The position numbers and the translations under genes were made by a program. The notes below the pieces were generated by a model that saw nothing but the letters and a program-made list of their open reading frames with translations, searched no databases and had not been told where the DNA came from. Positions 1 through 7,029 of a stretch of DNA of 46,978 nucleotides are shown here, in pieces. The stretch comes from Methanosarcina sp. (GTDB taxonomy: Archaea > Halobacteriota > Methanosarcinia > Methanosarcinales > Methanosarcinaceae): the NCBI RefSeq assembly GCF_028693135.1, contig NZ_JAQUVZ010000025.1, positions 1 to 46,978 on the forward strand. The letters are read 5' to 3'. Position 1 is the stretch's first letter, and each line of letters starts with the position of its first letter.

Positions 1-184
1 GGTTTCCCATCATGTCCTTGTCTGTCGGGACAAACTCTCCCTTGAAGTCAAGCCCGTACTTCTGCTTGAGCTCCATTGCCTTCATGGGGATCTTCATAAG
101 GTCCCAGTCGTCCTGGGTGCACTTTTCCCCTACTTTTGCCCTGTCGTAAAATTCGTAGCAATCGAATGATTTTGTGAATGTCAT
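1..184 (-). CDS. mtmB: Monomethylamine methyltransferase MtmB (5' end only)
   Basis: The first 61 codons are present; the gene runs off the left edge. The N-terminus begins MTFTKSFDCYEFYDRAKV and continues with the MKAMELKQKYGLDFKGEF stretch that I recognise from Methanosarcina MtmB. MtmB moves the methyl group of monomethylamine onto the cobalt of the corrinoid protein MtmC in the cytoplasm, at the start of methanogenesis from methylamine. Family members are about 458 aa and contain pyrrolysine at an in-frame amber codon near residue 202; that codon lies outside this window, so it cannot be checked here. The ATG at 184 is 20 bases after the mtmC stop, so the two genes form an mtmCB operon. 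Confidence 0.95.
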   Translation of the reverse strand, partial: MTFTKSFDCYEFYDRAKVGEKCTQDDWDLMKIPMKAMELKQKYGLDFKGEFVPTDKDMMGN

Positions 185-204
185 GTTCTTCGGCCTCCTC
201 AGGA

Positions 205-858
205 TTATTTCATAACATCAAGTGCAACTTTTGCAGCTTCTGCAGCATTTTCTGCAGTTGCGTCTGCTCCGATTTCCTCGATCCACTTTTTGGATACTGG
301 AGCTCCTCCGAACATGCACTTTACGCTGTCCTTGAGGTTTTCTTCCCTGAGCCTGTCCATGAGGTCTTTCTGGCCGAGCATCGAGGTGGTCATGAGGGCT
401 GAGCCTACAAGGAGAACCTTTTGCCCTTTGTGCTTAGCAGCTTCTTCAACAACGGTTTCATTAAGGACATCTACTCCGAGGTCAAGGATCTCAAATCCGT
501 TTGCTCCGAGCATGGTGGTGACAAGGCGATGTCCTATGTCGTGGATGTCTCCTTCTGCAACAAAGGTGATTGCAAGTCCTGTTTCTTCTCCTTCTTTCCT
601 TGTTTTTGCAAGTTCAGGGGTAAGGACTTCCATTGCATTGTTCATTGCTTTTGCAGACATCATAATCTGGGGCAGGAAAATCTCGGCGGCTTCAAACTTG
701 TCCCCGACAATCTTCATCCCGAGGGACAGGCCCTGTGTAATAATGTCAATAGCTGGAATTCCTGCGTCGAGGGCTTCCCTGGCTAATTGTGCAGTGCCTG
801 CGATGTTCTGGTTTACGATCGCATCACGTAACTTATCAAAAATCTCGGTATTTGTCAT
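205..858 (-). CDS. mtmC: Monomethylamine corrinoid protein MtmC
   Basis: A 217-aa cytoplasmic corrinoid protein that carries the methyl group between MtmB and the CoM methylase. The N-terminal half (about residues 1-90) is the helical cap domain. The C-terminal half is the Rossmann-like B12-binding domain with the classic motif EGDIHDIGHRLV (D-x-H-x-x-G; the His is the lower cobalt ligand), followed by VGSALMTTSM and the FGGAPVS loop. Length and motifs match the MtmC/MtbC/MttC family. It was called MtmC, not MtbC or MttC, because mtmB follows directly. The ATG at 858 has a GAAGTGATG-type ribosome site just upstream. Confidence 0.95.
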   Translation of the reverse strand: MTNTEIFDKLRDAIVNQNIAGTAQLAREALDAGIPAIDIITQGLSLGMKIVGDKFEAAEIFLPQIMMSAKAMNNAMEVLTPELAKTRKEGEETGLAITFVAEGDIHDIGHRLVTTMLGANGFEILDLGVDVLNETVVEEAAKHKGQKVLLVGSALMTTSMLGQKDLMDRLREENLKDSVKCMFGGAPVSKKWIEEIGADATAENAAEAAKVALDVMK

Positions 859-1141
859 CCCATCATCACTTCTTTCTGTTTTATTGTTTTTTGTCCGGTA
901 ATGAGATCTTCTTCATTTGCCTGCTGACGGAATCTATTTACCTATTTATTGCATATATAATTTTCTATAAATCGTTTTCTGTATGGGTATATATATTTAT
1001 CCCTTAATGGATGCGAGATTTAAGGTCCAAATATATATAAAATTTGGTTGAGAGTTTTTTGGAACCCGGGCAAAAAATCCGTAAAAAAATAGAAATATTT
1101 TGCAACGAAAAAGATAATAATAAAATTTGATTACCTCTGCC
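859..1141 (-). promoter_or_regulatory. Leader and promoter region of mtmCB
   Basis: This 283-base AT-rich spacer precedes mtmC. Read on the minus strand it has three TATA-like boxes, at about 951-964, 989-1000 and 1030-1044. The outer two would give an untranslated leader of roughly 100-150 bases and the inner one about 65 bases. Long leaders are common for methylotrophic genes in Methanosarcina, but which box is used is not decided by the sequence. Confidence 0.5.
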
Positions 1142-1438
1142 TCACCTGAATAAGGAAATAAACAAAATGAATGCTGCAATGTTTAGCAAAAAACCAAACA
1201 CGCTTACTGTAAGTCCTGCCTTTGCGGTCGCGTCCTGACCCTGTTTCAGGCGGGATCTGGCGAGGATGATGCCTGCAAGAGCAAAGGGTATTGCAAAGGA
1301 TGTAAGAAACAGGTTCCCTATTCCGAACCAGAATGAAATAGAAAAAATTACACTGATCAGCCCGAATGCAAGGCTCAAAGTCCCCTTATTCCCTGAAATG
1401 CTACTAATTTTGTTCCCTCCTGCCCGAAAATCATACAC
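1142..1438 (-). CDS. Small two-span membrane protein (DUF4190-like)
   Basis: A protein of up to 98 aa with two hydrophobic segments (about residues 22-58 and 76-97) joined by a basic loop LARSRLKQGQDATAKAG. That layout resembles small DUF4190-type membrane proteins of unknown function. The only standard start in this frame is GTG at 1438, directly after a stop; a strong AGGAGG lies inside the first codons and could instead serve a rare ATT start about 11 codons later. It is 51 bases downstream of the Rieske gene and may be cotranscribed with it. Confidence 0.6.
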   Translation of the reverse strand: MYDFRAGGNKISSISGNKGTLSLAFGLISVIFSISFWFGIGNLFLTSFAIPFALAGIILARSRLKQGQDATAKAGLTVSVFGFLLNIAAFILFISLFR

Positions 1439-1489
1439 TACTCATTTAGCAAACCATGAATTCAGAGGTGAAAAGATCAGGTTTACGAT

Positions 1490-1843
1490 TTATTCTTCAA
1501 TTTTTACCCCGATTTTATCTCCCTCAAGTTTCCATTCATACCGCTTCAGTTCCAGTGAATCGTTCAGGCATTTCCCTGTCCTTACATCAAATCTTCTGCC
1601 GTGACAGATACACGTGAGGGTGAACTCTTCCAGCCTGCCTGTATCCATAGGGCATCGGGCATGAGGACAGAGGTTTGAGAAAGCATGGATCTGCCCTTCC
1701 GCCTTAAGGAGAAGCACATTTCTTCCCCCGGGTTCAACGTGCAGAAGCTTTCCTTCTTTCAGGCTGCTTTCTTCAGTTGCATAAAACCAGGGAGGCTCAA
1801 AACCAGAAATCGAGCCCTTTTCAGGCACATTTTCAGAAGGCAT
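1490..1843 (-). CDS. Rieske [2Fe-2S] ferredoxin-like protein
   Basis: A 117-aa single-domain Rieske protein with no membrane segment, so probably a soluble electron carrier or oxygenase-type ferredoxin. The cluster ligands are visible as CPHARCPMDTG (C-x-H) and CICHGRRFDVRTGKC (C-x-x-H), about 18 residues apart as the family requires. The ATG at 1843 was chosen because GGTGAT sits 7 bases upstream; a GTG at 1855 is also possible and would add four residues. Its partner is unknown. The FAD oxidoreductase upstream on the same strand is a candidate, but a 270-base spacer separates them. Confidence 0.85.
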   Translation of the reverse strand: MPSENVPEKGSISGFEPPWFYATEESSLKEGKLLHVEPGGRNVLLLKAEGQIHAFSNLCPHARCPMDTGRLEEFTLTCICHGRRFDVRTGKCLNDSLELKRYEWKLEGDKIGVKIEE

Positions 1844-2112
1844 ATTACCAATCACCAGATACCGGAATTATGAGATTAAATTTATTCTTTATTTCGTCTT
1901 GATCCGGAAGTTCTTTTCAGTTCTTTTTTACATAATTAGAGGCTGGCTGCCTGTATAAGTTTTGCTGAAATCAGACAAGATGAATTAAGAAATAAGAGAG
2001 GGTAAAAAGAGTAAATAAGTAAAAAAGGAAATAAAAAAATGAAAAGAGAATAAAAAAGAAAAAGAAACAAAAAGAAAAAGAAAAAGAGAATTTAGATTTT
2101 TGAATTTAATGT
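1844..2112. other. Spacer with long purine tract
   Basis: There is no gene here. About 1979-2091 is a nearly pure A/G tract on the plus strand with repeated AAAAAG units, so transcripts from the minus strand would be T/C-rich. It may end transcription of the upstream oxidoreductase by U-rich slippage, the usual archaeal mode, but no stem is seen. Confidence 0.4.
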
Positions 2113-3567
2113 TTAATGGAGATTTCCATCCTCATTGAGGATTTTTAAAAGCTCAATTATCGAGTAAGATGCCCTGGTAATTCCCATGCTGCGTTTGTCC
2201 GTATCCGTGCCTGCGATGTAGAGATTTTTGACAGGAGTCCGGATATCCGCAAATTTTCCGTTAATTGTGACTGCGGCTTTTTCGGGGACCATAATCTGTT
2301 CATGCTGCATATCGATGTGTTTCTCGATATTTGGAATGGCACGGGAAATAGTGGCATAGGCTTTTTTGAGCTCATGCTCTTCAGTCTTATCCTTGTCTAT
2401 TACAAAGGAAAACCCTACCAATTGCCGGTCTTTTGGAGCAAGGGAAGGATCATAGTTGCTGATGGGCATTGCCCAGTATGCAAAGTCTTTAAACCAGATC
2501 TCAGAGCCTGTATAGTTGAACTCAGGAAGTTCTTCCTTCAAGCCAAGCCAGATGGTCAAGCTTTTAGTATGCACGATTCCTTTAAGTTCTTCTTTATAAG
2601 CCGGTGGTAGTTCCTTTACAAGCCCTGGGAGCTCGGTTGCAAAGCCTGTATAGATAACAAGATCGGCTGGATAGATTTCATCAGCTTCCACACCCGCGAT
2701 TTTTCCATCCTGCACCAGGATGCTTTTTACTTCGCACTCCTTTTTTATTTCTACTGTTTCCGGAAGAGAATACAGGATGGCATTCAGCAGAGCTTTCAAA
2801 CCTTTTCTTGGATATCCCTGGGAATAGTTTACCTTGTTTGTAGCAAGCCTCTCAAGGGATGTGAAAGGCCGGGCAACTCTATCCATGCGGGCCTGCAGAG
2901 AAGCATGTAGATGGTATGGAAGGATCGAAGATAGAATGGACTCGGCGGACTGGCGTTTTTTTGGCTCGATCTTTCCGATCATGGCATCAAACTGCTCCTG
3001 CGTAATGCTGTCCCTGACAAAACTGCTGCCAGAAAGAATACGCTGGGCAGAGGTCTCTCTCATTGACTTGCCAGAAAGAAAACCTGAGATTGTATCCACA
3101 AAGTCATAGGTGTCTTTGCAAAGATTTTTTGGAAGGAACTCATAAACTGACTGGTCCGAAAGATCTACTCCGAAAGTTGAAAGGGTAAGGGCTTTCGTAA
3201 GGGCCTGTGAAAGGATTAGCCTGTCCTTCCTCGGAAGCACATCAAAAGTCACGAAGTCCTTAAGGTTCGAAGGGACTTTGGTAAAAGTATTTTCAGTCCG
3301 GACATAGTAGTGCCCGTATTCCTCAAATACAGGCAGGAAATCAAAGTAATTATCAATCAGCCTCGGGAGGGGACCTTCAATCAGATGAGTTATTGCATGT
3401 GCTCCAGTATCCACCTGATACCCGTCTACCATGTAGCTGTTGCAGTTTCCCCCAAGATACCGTTCTTTCTCAAGAACAAGGACTTTCTTTCCATGCTTGG
3501 AAAGTGTCAGCGCAGCCAGAAGCCCGCTTACGCCAGCTCCGACAACAATTACATCATGTTTCTTCAT
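2113..3567 (-). CDS. CrtI-like FAD-dependent oxidoreductase (phytoene desaturase family)
   Basis: A 484-aa protein with an N-terminal dinucleotide-binding fold (VVGAGVSGLLAALTLSKHGK, then the acidic VLVLEKERYLGGNC) and a C-terminal FAD motif ending in YIAGTDTDKRSMGITRAS. The length and both motifs fit the phytoene desaturase/carotenoid isomerase superfamily (amine-oxidase-like flavoproteins). In methanogens such proteins may reduce isoprenoid chains of lipids; the substrate cannot be read here. Its ATG at 3567 overlaps the iscB stop as ATGA. The IscB element thus sits immediately before the start codon, so the native promoter and ribosome site have been replaced by the element's right end. 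Confidence 0.85.
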   Translation of the reverse strand: MKKHDVIVVGAGVSGLLAALTLSKHGKKVLVLEKERYLGGNCNSYMVDGYQVDTGAHAITHLIEGPLPRLIDNYFDFLPVFEEYGHYYVRTENTFTKVPSNLKDFVTFDVLPRKDRLILSQALTKALTLSTFGVDLSDQSVYEFLPKNLCKDTYDFVDTISGFLSGKSMRETSAQRILSGSSFVRDSITQEQFDAMIGKIEPKKRQSAESILSSILPYHLHASLQARMDRVARPFTSLERLATNKVNYSQGYPRKGLKALLNAILYSLPETVEIKKECEVKSILVQDGKIAGVEADEIYPADLVIYTGFATELPGLVKELPPAYKEELKGIVHTKSLTIWLGLKEELPEFNYTGSEIWFKDFAYWAMPISNYDPSLAPKDRQLVGFSFVIDKDKTEEHELKKAYATISRAIPNIEKHIDMQHEQIMVPEKAAVTINGKFADIRTPVKNLYIAGTDTDKRSMGITRASYSIIELLKILNEDGNLH

Positions 3568-3607
3568 AAACCCTCAGCAGGAAACCCCTGAGTCTTTAGC
3601 TCAGGGG
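3564..3607 (-). repeat. Right-end hairpin of the IscB element
   Basis: On the plus strand, CATAAACCCTCAGCAGGAAA is followed by the palindrome at 3585-3607. The same block recurs with one change in the loop at about 5300-5345, giving a direct repeat of about 44 bases. Confidence 0.8.
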
Positions 3608-4844
3608 AGGAATGCGTAAACTTTCCCATCCTGCTCTGTTGAATTAGTGTTGTTGTCCTGGCCTTCAATCGTTCACAAATTTTCTTCACGTTAACACTAT
3701 CTGATATTTTGTTTCCAAACATATCCGAAATAGCAAAGAATCCGGAAGACCTTTTGCCTTTGACAAACCCCATTCCCTTACTCGTTTTTACAAGATCGAA
3801 TTTTCTCAGGTTGAACAGTTTCCCGGTAGGTATTTTCTTTTCGGATCTTTTTCCTGTCCTTTGCTGGTAATCCCCCTTGCTAACGTTTCTTTTTAGAAAA
3901 ACAGACTTTTCTACCTCTACTTTCTGATCGTCCCTGCAACAAATAGCAACAGCATCAAAGTAATGTGTTTTTATCAACTTCAATATCTGCTCTCTCCTGT
4001 ACTTGGTTTCGTACCCGAAAGTCTCTGCAAAATTCCAGTCAGATTTCCGGATTTGGGATTTGATGATCCCGATTTCAGTTGCATTTTTTGTTTTTGACTT
4101 TTTCCCTGAAAGTTTGAATTCTCCATTGTGCAGGGCTTTGTGACAGGTTTCACAGAGCGTAATCAGGTTTTCCGGTGTATCTGTCCCCTTCTGTGACCTG
4201 AAAACGATGTGATGGCAATGCAGCCGGGAATCCTTTGACTTTCCCATGCAATGCTGGCATGTGTAGCCGTCCCGGTCCAGAACGTAAGCTTTGACATTGT
4301 AGAAGCCTTTAAGGTCCCCTTCCTGATACCCAACCCCGGAAACCTCCGGATTTGTTATTTTGTGAATATCAAAGGAAGCAAGTTCTACCTTCCACTTGAT
4401 TACAGGAAGCAGGGATTCCACAAATATCTTTTCTCGGAAATGAGCTTCAAGTTTGCTTCGAATAGAAGGAGCCAATCTTCCTTCTTTCTTTGAATTTCCC
4501 CGGTTATCAAATCTTGCGGGTCTGTATCTTGTTTTTCGACCTCTTCTGGTTCTCCGGTACATCTTCCGTTGTTCCATCTTTTTTGAAACGTTTTCTCTCA
4601 GGTAGATTTCGGACTGATACAACACTTTTCCGTTAGCAATGGCTGCACAGCCCACTACCTTAGAGCCGGTATCCATCCCTGCAGTTACAGGTTGAGTATA
4701 GCCACTGCTTCCGAAAAGTAACTTGATTGTGAATGGCGTATTTCTAACAACTTTTGCCTTGCCTGCTTGCAGTAGCTTTCTGGCTTTTGAAGGTTTACAG
4801 GGCATCAGTGGTTTTTTGTTTTGATTAATTACGAAAACTAACAT
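3564..4844 (-). CDS. iscB: IscB RNA-guided nuclease
   Basis: A 426-aa protein with the full IscB architecture: an N-terminal PLMP motif (KPLMPCKPSKARKLL, residues 10-25), RuvC-I GMDTGSK (D58), an arginine-rich bridge helix (RRTRRGRKTRYRPARF, 97-112), RuvC-II VELASFD (E154), an inserted HNH domain with zinc Cys pairs (C196/C199 and C231/C234) and LHCHHIVF (H211/H212), and RuvC-III HYFDAVAI (D297). All catalytic residues are present, so it should be active. IscB is the ancestor of Cas9 and cuts DNA with an omega RNA encoded just upstream, here at 4850-5213. The ATG at 4844 follows GGAGGAAAACTAT. The last ~18 residues are encoded by the element's right-end hairpin, and the stop overlaps the next gene. 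Confidence 0.95.
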   Translation of the reverse strand: MLVFVINQNKKPLMPCKPSKARKLLQAGKAKVVRNTPFTIKLLFGSSGYTQPVTAGMDTGSKVVGCAAIANGKVLYQSEIYLRENVSKKMEQRKMYRRTRRGRKTRYRPARFDNRGNSKKEGRLAPSIRSKLEAHFREKIFVESLLPVIKWKVELASFDIHKITNPEVSGVGYQEGDLKGFYNVKAYVLDRDGYTCQHCMGKSKDSRLHCHHIVFRSQKGTDTPENLITLCETCHKALHNGEFKLSGKKSKTKNATEIGIIKSQIRKSDWNFAETFGYETKYRREQILKLIKTHYFDAVAICCRDDQKVEVEKSVFLKRNVSKGDYQQRTGKRSEKKIPTGKLFNLRKFDLVKTSKGMGFVKGKRSSGFFAISDMFGNKISDSVNVKKICERLKARTTTLIQQSRMGKFTHSSPELKTQGFPAEGL

Positions 4845-4849
4845 ATAGT

Positions 4850-5213
4850 TTTCCTCCGAAGAGTTATGCGTATCCGAATTGTGGACTCCAACTTCGTGAA
4901 GTTGGAGTGTTACAGCGTAGATGGAAGGACTTCAACTTCGTGAAGTTGGAGTGTTACAGCGTAGCTGGAACCAGTCAATTCAGGAATCCGTCCTCCTCTC
5001 GATCTGATATGGAAAGGTTTAACGATGCAAGCACTGTCCCTACCTCTCAGGACTGTTTAACCGGCATCCTTAGAGCCTTAAACTGAGGCGACATTCAAGG
5101 GTAACTATGTATTCTTTCCTATCGTTTACCGATTTTCCGTTCTCCTGATCGGTGATCTGGTCAACTAGGGCTTGTTAGACAAGCCCCTGAGTTTTAGCTC
5201 AGGGGTAGTTGAC
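4850..5213 (-). ncRNA. Omega RNA of IscB
   Basis: This non-coding stretch immediately upstream of iscB is where IscB omega RNAs are encoded. From its 5' side (minus strand): an outer stem GTCAACTA/TAGTTGAC enclosing two hairpins (CCCCTGAG/CTCAGGGG, then GGCTTG/CAAGCC), and later the core AGTCCTGAGAGGTAGGG preceded by CCTCAGTTT. The same elements recur in the stand-alone copy at 45317-45655, with different bases that keep the stems. By the known IscB design the guide is the sequence just 5' of the scaffold, i.e. about 5214-5235 read on the minus strand. The 3' part holds two tandem hairpins (4885-4972). Confidence 0.8.
4885..4972. repeat. Two tandem 44-bp hairpin repeats
   Basis: Two near-identical copies begin at 4885 and 4929. 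Each contains the palindrome CAACTTCGTGAAGTTG followed by GAGTGTTACAGCGTAG. They lie in the 3' part of the omega RNA, close to the iscB ribosome site. The stand-alone omega RNA near 45.5 kb does not show them. Confidence 0.85.
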
Positions 5214-5301
5214 TCCCTAAACTACCTCTATTTTTTCCAGCGAATCAAGTTTTCAGTTAACGCAGTTCATGCGCCATATAATCTGAACTCACAACAGGAT
5301 T

Positions 5302-5353
5302 TCATAAACCCTCAGCAGGAAACCCCTGAGTATTTAGCTCAGGGGTAGTTGAC
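5302..5353 (-). repeat. Hairpin-only relic of an IscB element
   Basis: Minus strand: the left-end start GTCAACTACC, one CCCCTGAG/CTCAGGGG hairpin, then the right-end tail TTTCCTGCTGAGGGTTTAT. It looks like a left end fused directly to a right end at the shared hairpin. It lies 88 bases beyond the left end of the complete element. Confidence 0.7.
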
Positions 5354-6024
5354 ATGTGTTGAACATATCCTAACAAAAGTTATTTTTGAAACTTAACGCA
5401 TTACTTTTAACAGGGGATACATTTGGAATTTCATGATCTGTAATTTATGATCTAACGAAGTTATCTTTAATTTATTATTTTTATGTGTAGCTATCCTGTA
5501 GAGTAGTATAGAGAAAAAAATAGTATTTATAATTAATAGTCCACATGATAAAGATTGTTAAAAAATGGCTTGTTTTTTTGCTGGTATCACTTTGTTTTAA
5601 ATATGTTTTTAATATGGTACGTTTTTTAGTGCTTAACTTTCCCCTCAGGTATAGAAAAAAAGGAAAAAGGTAGATATAGGTGTGGATGCCACACAATTTA
5701 TTGTTGAACTTATCCCATAAATCAAAATTTGTTTTTTTAACTCTCGTTTTTGAGTAATTGAGTTTACTCTCGGCAGGTCGGCATTAGATTTTGAGACATT
5801 TTACTGATGGTGTTTCCCATAAATTATATAAATATGCATTTGGTTTGAAACTGGTTAACATATGATCCAAATCTCACAGAATATAACAATAACCGTGTGT
5901 AAGTGCATATCAGCACATATATGATAGAGTCAGCAACACATTTGAGCTGCCATTTCCAGCTCAATTAATAATAAATAAAAAGAGTCGTTTTTTAGACATG
6001 TCTGCGGAAAATAGGCCACCAAAG
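5354..6024. other. AT-rich spacer with a TATA box and one clear hairpin
   Basis: I see no convincing gene. A plus-strand TATA-like box (AATTATATAAATATG, about 5823-5836) is followed about 110 bases later by a perfect 8-bp stem TTGAGCTG/CAGCTCAA (5942-5964) and then an A/T-rich run. This could bound a short untranslated RNA, or the stem could end the small minus-strand ORF at 6025-6138. Confidence 0.35.
5942..5964. terminator. 8-bp stem-loop, possible terminator
   Basis: The arms TTGAGCTG (5942-5949) and CAGCTCAA (5957-5964) have a 7-base loop. The stem is followed by TTAATAATAAATAAAAAG on the plus strand. It could act in either direction. Confidence 0.4.
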
Positions 6025-6138
6025 TTACTTCATGGATACCATTATCCCTAGAAGGCTGACAGCCACTGCAATTATAGTTATAAAAACAATCAAAGCTGAA
6101 CTATCGTTCTTAACCCGTTCATTGCTCTCATAATCCAT
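6025..6138 (-). CDS. Putative 37-aa single-span membrane protein
   Basis: This small ORF starts at the ATG at 6138 and ends with TAA at 6025. It has a charged N-terminus (MDYESNERVKNDSS) followed by one hydrophobic helix ALIVFITIIAVAVSLLGIMV and a short SMK tail. That composition is typical of a real micro-protein with its N-terminus outside the membrane, not of random AT-rich DNA. No good ribosome site is seen; a TATATTT lies about 10 bases upstream. It has no recognised family, and the case rests only on the sharp polar/hydrophobic division. Confidence 0.4.
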   Translation of the reverse strand: MDYESNERVKNDSSALIVFITIIAVAVSLLGIMVSMK

Positions 6139-6373
6139 ATTACTAAATATACAGCCATACTTAAAAAAACTTTCGCCAGTTGAAGGGGGCTGATTATTTA
6201 ATAATAGAATTCATGAGCCTTTTTTATACCTCTGCTAACCACAAAATTCATTTGTTTACTTATTGTATTTATTACAATATTCTTATTGAGTTCTATTTTT
6301 TAGAGAATCCAATACTAAGGTACGGGAGCTATGCGGCTCCATGGTCTGGTTACCTCTTAGTGTAAAGACCAAA

Positions 6374-6478
6374 ATGAAAGAGATCTTGAAGGACAACAAC
6401 TGGAGAATTAAAAAGTTCATTGATTCGGATAGTTCGATGTATTTAGAAGTTACTGAAAAGGAGTCAAAGGAAGTGTGA
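6374..6478 (+). pseudogene. C-terminal scrap, possibly of a SAM methyltransferase
   Basis: 34 codons end in a stop: MKEILKDNNWRIKKF, then DSSMYLEVTEKE. The pattern resembles the last two strands of class I SAM-dependent methyltransferases (W-x-I-K, then G/S-x-Y-x-x-V-x-E-K), but no methyltransferase core precedes it. It is most likely a decayed fragment; the assignment is by eye only. Confidence 0.3.
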
Positions 6479-6710
6479 CTTTCTTTACAGGATTGCATAC
6501 ATGATAAATCAAAATGATTCCCAATAACTCGCTTTTTCCTCTCAAGGAGGCGCTTTTCATTTCTTGAAGAATGAATTTCGAGTACCCTTCCCCTGTCGAG
6601 GCAAATGAATGCACGGCAAAACAGTTGGTCGACCTGATTTGGTCTATCTGATATTTTCTCTTGCAGTAACATGCAGCCTGATAAAGCTCAATTCTGTTGC
6701 TATTTGAGGG

Positions 6711-6839
6711 GAATTCAGTTACAAGGACCGAAGGGACAACGACCTGAAGCTTGTTTTCCAGAATGAAATGCTGTACAGTCTATTCATGGAATACCTTGAA
6801 ACCTGCCGCAAGCTTATGGATCTGGGTATAGAAAAATAA
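6711..6839 (+). pseudogene. Unidentified gene remnant (C-terminal 42 codons)
   Basis: An open stretch without its own start encodes SYKDRRDNDLKLVFQNEMLY and then FMEYLETCRKLMDLGIEK before a TAA. The composition is protein-like (amphipathic helices), but I do not recognise the family and the upstream frame is broken. It lies 190 bases before the SbcD-like gene. Confidence 0.3.
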
Positions 6840-7029
6840 GGCATTCCCTGCCAGATATTATTCCCCTAAGAAAAATTTACTCCAGAAAAAGGAAGAACAA
6901 AAACAAAAACAACCAGAAAGTTCAGTATAAAAAAATTACTGCAAAAAGTGAAATATACTATAAACCTCAATACAAACATACTTATTTATTTTAAAAAGAT
7001 GTATGTTTAATAAGACGGAATGAGGAAAC

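Larger units (their letters stand above)
3568..5213 (-). mobile_element. IscB (OMEGA, IS200/IS605-type) element
   Basis: This unit holds, in minus-strand order, a left end beginning GTCAACTACC (5213), an omega-RNA region, iscB, and a right end with the hairpin CCCCTGAG-loop-CTCAGGGG (3585-3607) followed by TTTCCTGCTGAGGGTTTAT. The left end has the same hairpin (5184-5205). No tnpA transposase is present, so mobility would need one in trans. The exact boundaries are inferred from conservation with the copies at 5302-5353 and 45317-45655. Confidence 0.75.

Noticed and set aside
290-901. 203-aa plus-strand ORF opposite mtmC
   Set aside because: mtmC on the other strand has full family motifs; this frame is Ser/Arg/Pro-rich noise.
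3564-4844. iscB product as Cas9 or TnpB
   Set aside because: The PLMP motif, 426-aa size and HNH inserted in RuvC are those of IscB; TnpB has no HNH, and Cas9 is far larger with REC lobes.
4885-4972. Two hairpin repeats upstream of iscB as a CRISPR array
   Set aside because: Only two direct tandem copies with no spacer; they fit inside the omega-RNA region of a Cas9-ancestor gene instead.
5481-5696. 71-aa minus-strand ORF
   Set aside because: Low-complexity Tyr/Phe/Lys composition typical of AT-rich spacer, no ribosome site and no domain pattern.
6283-6672. 129-aa minus-strand ORF
   Set aside because: It has no family pattern, and the plus strand in the same place shows a more protein-like fragment.
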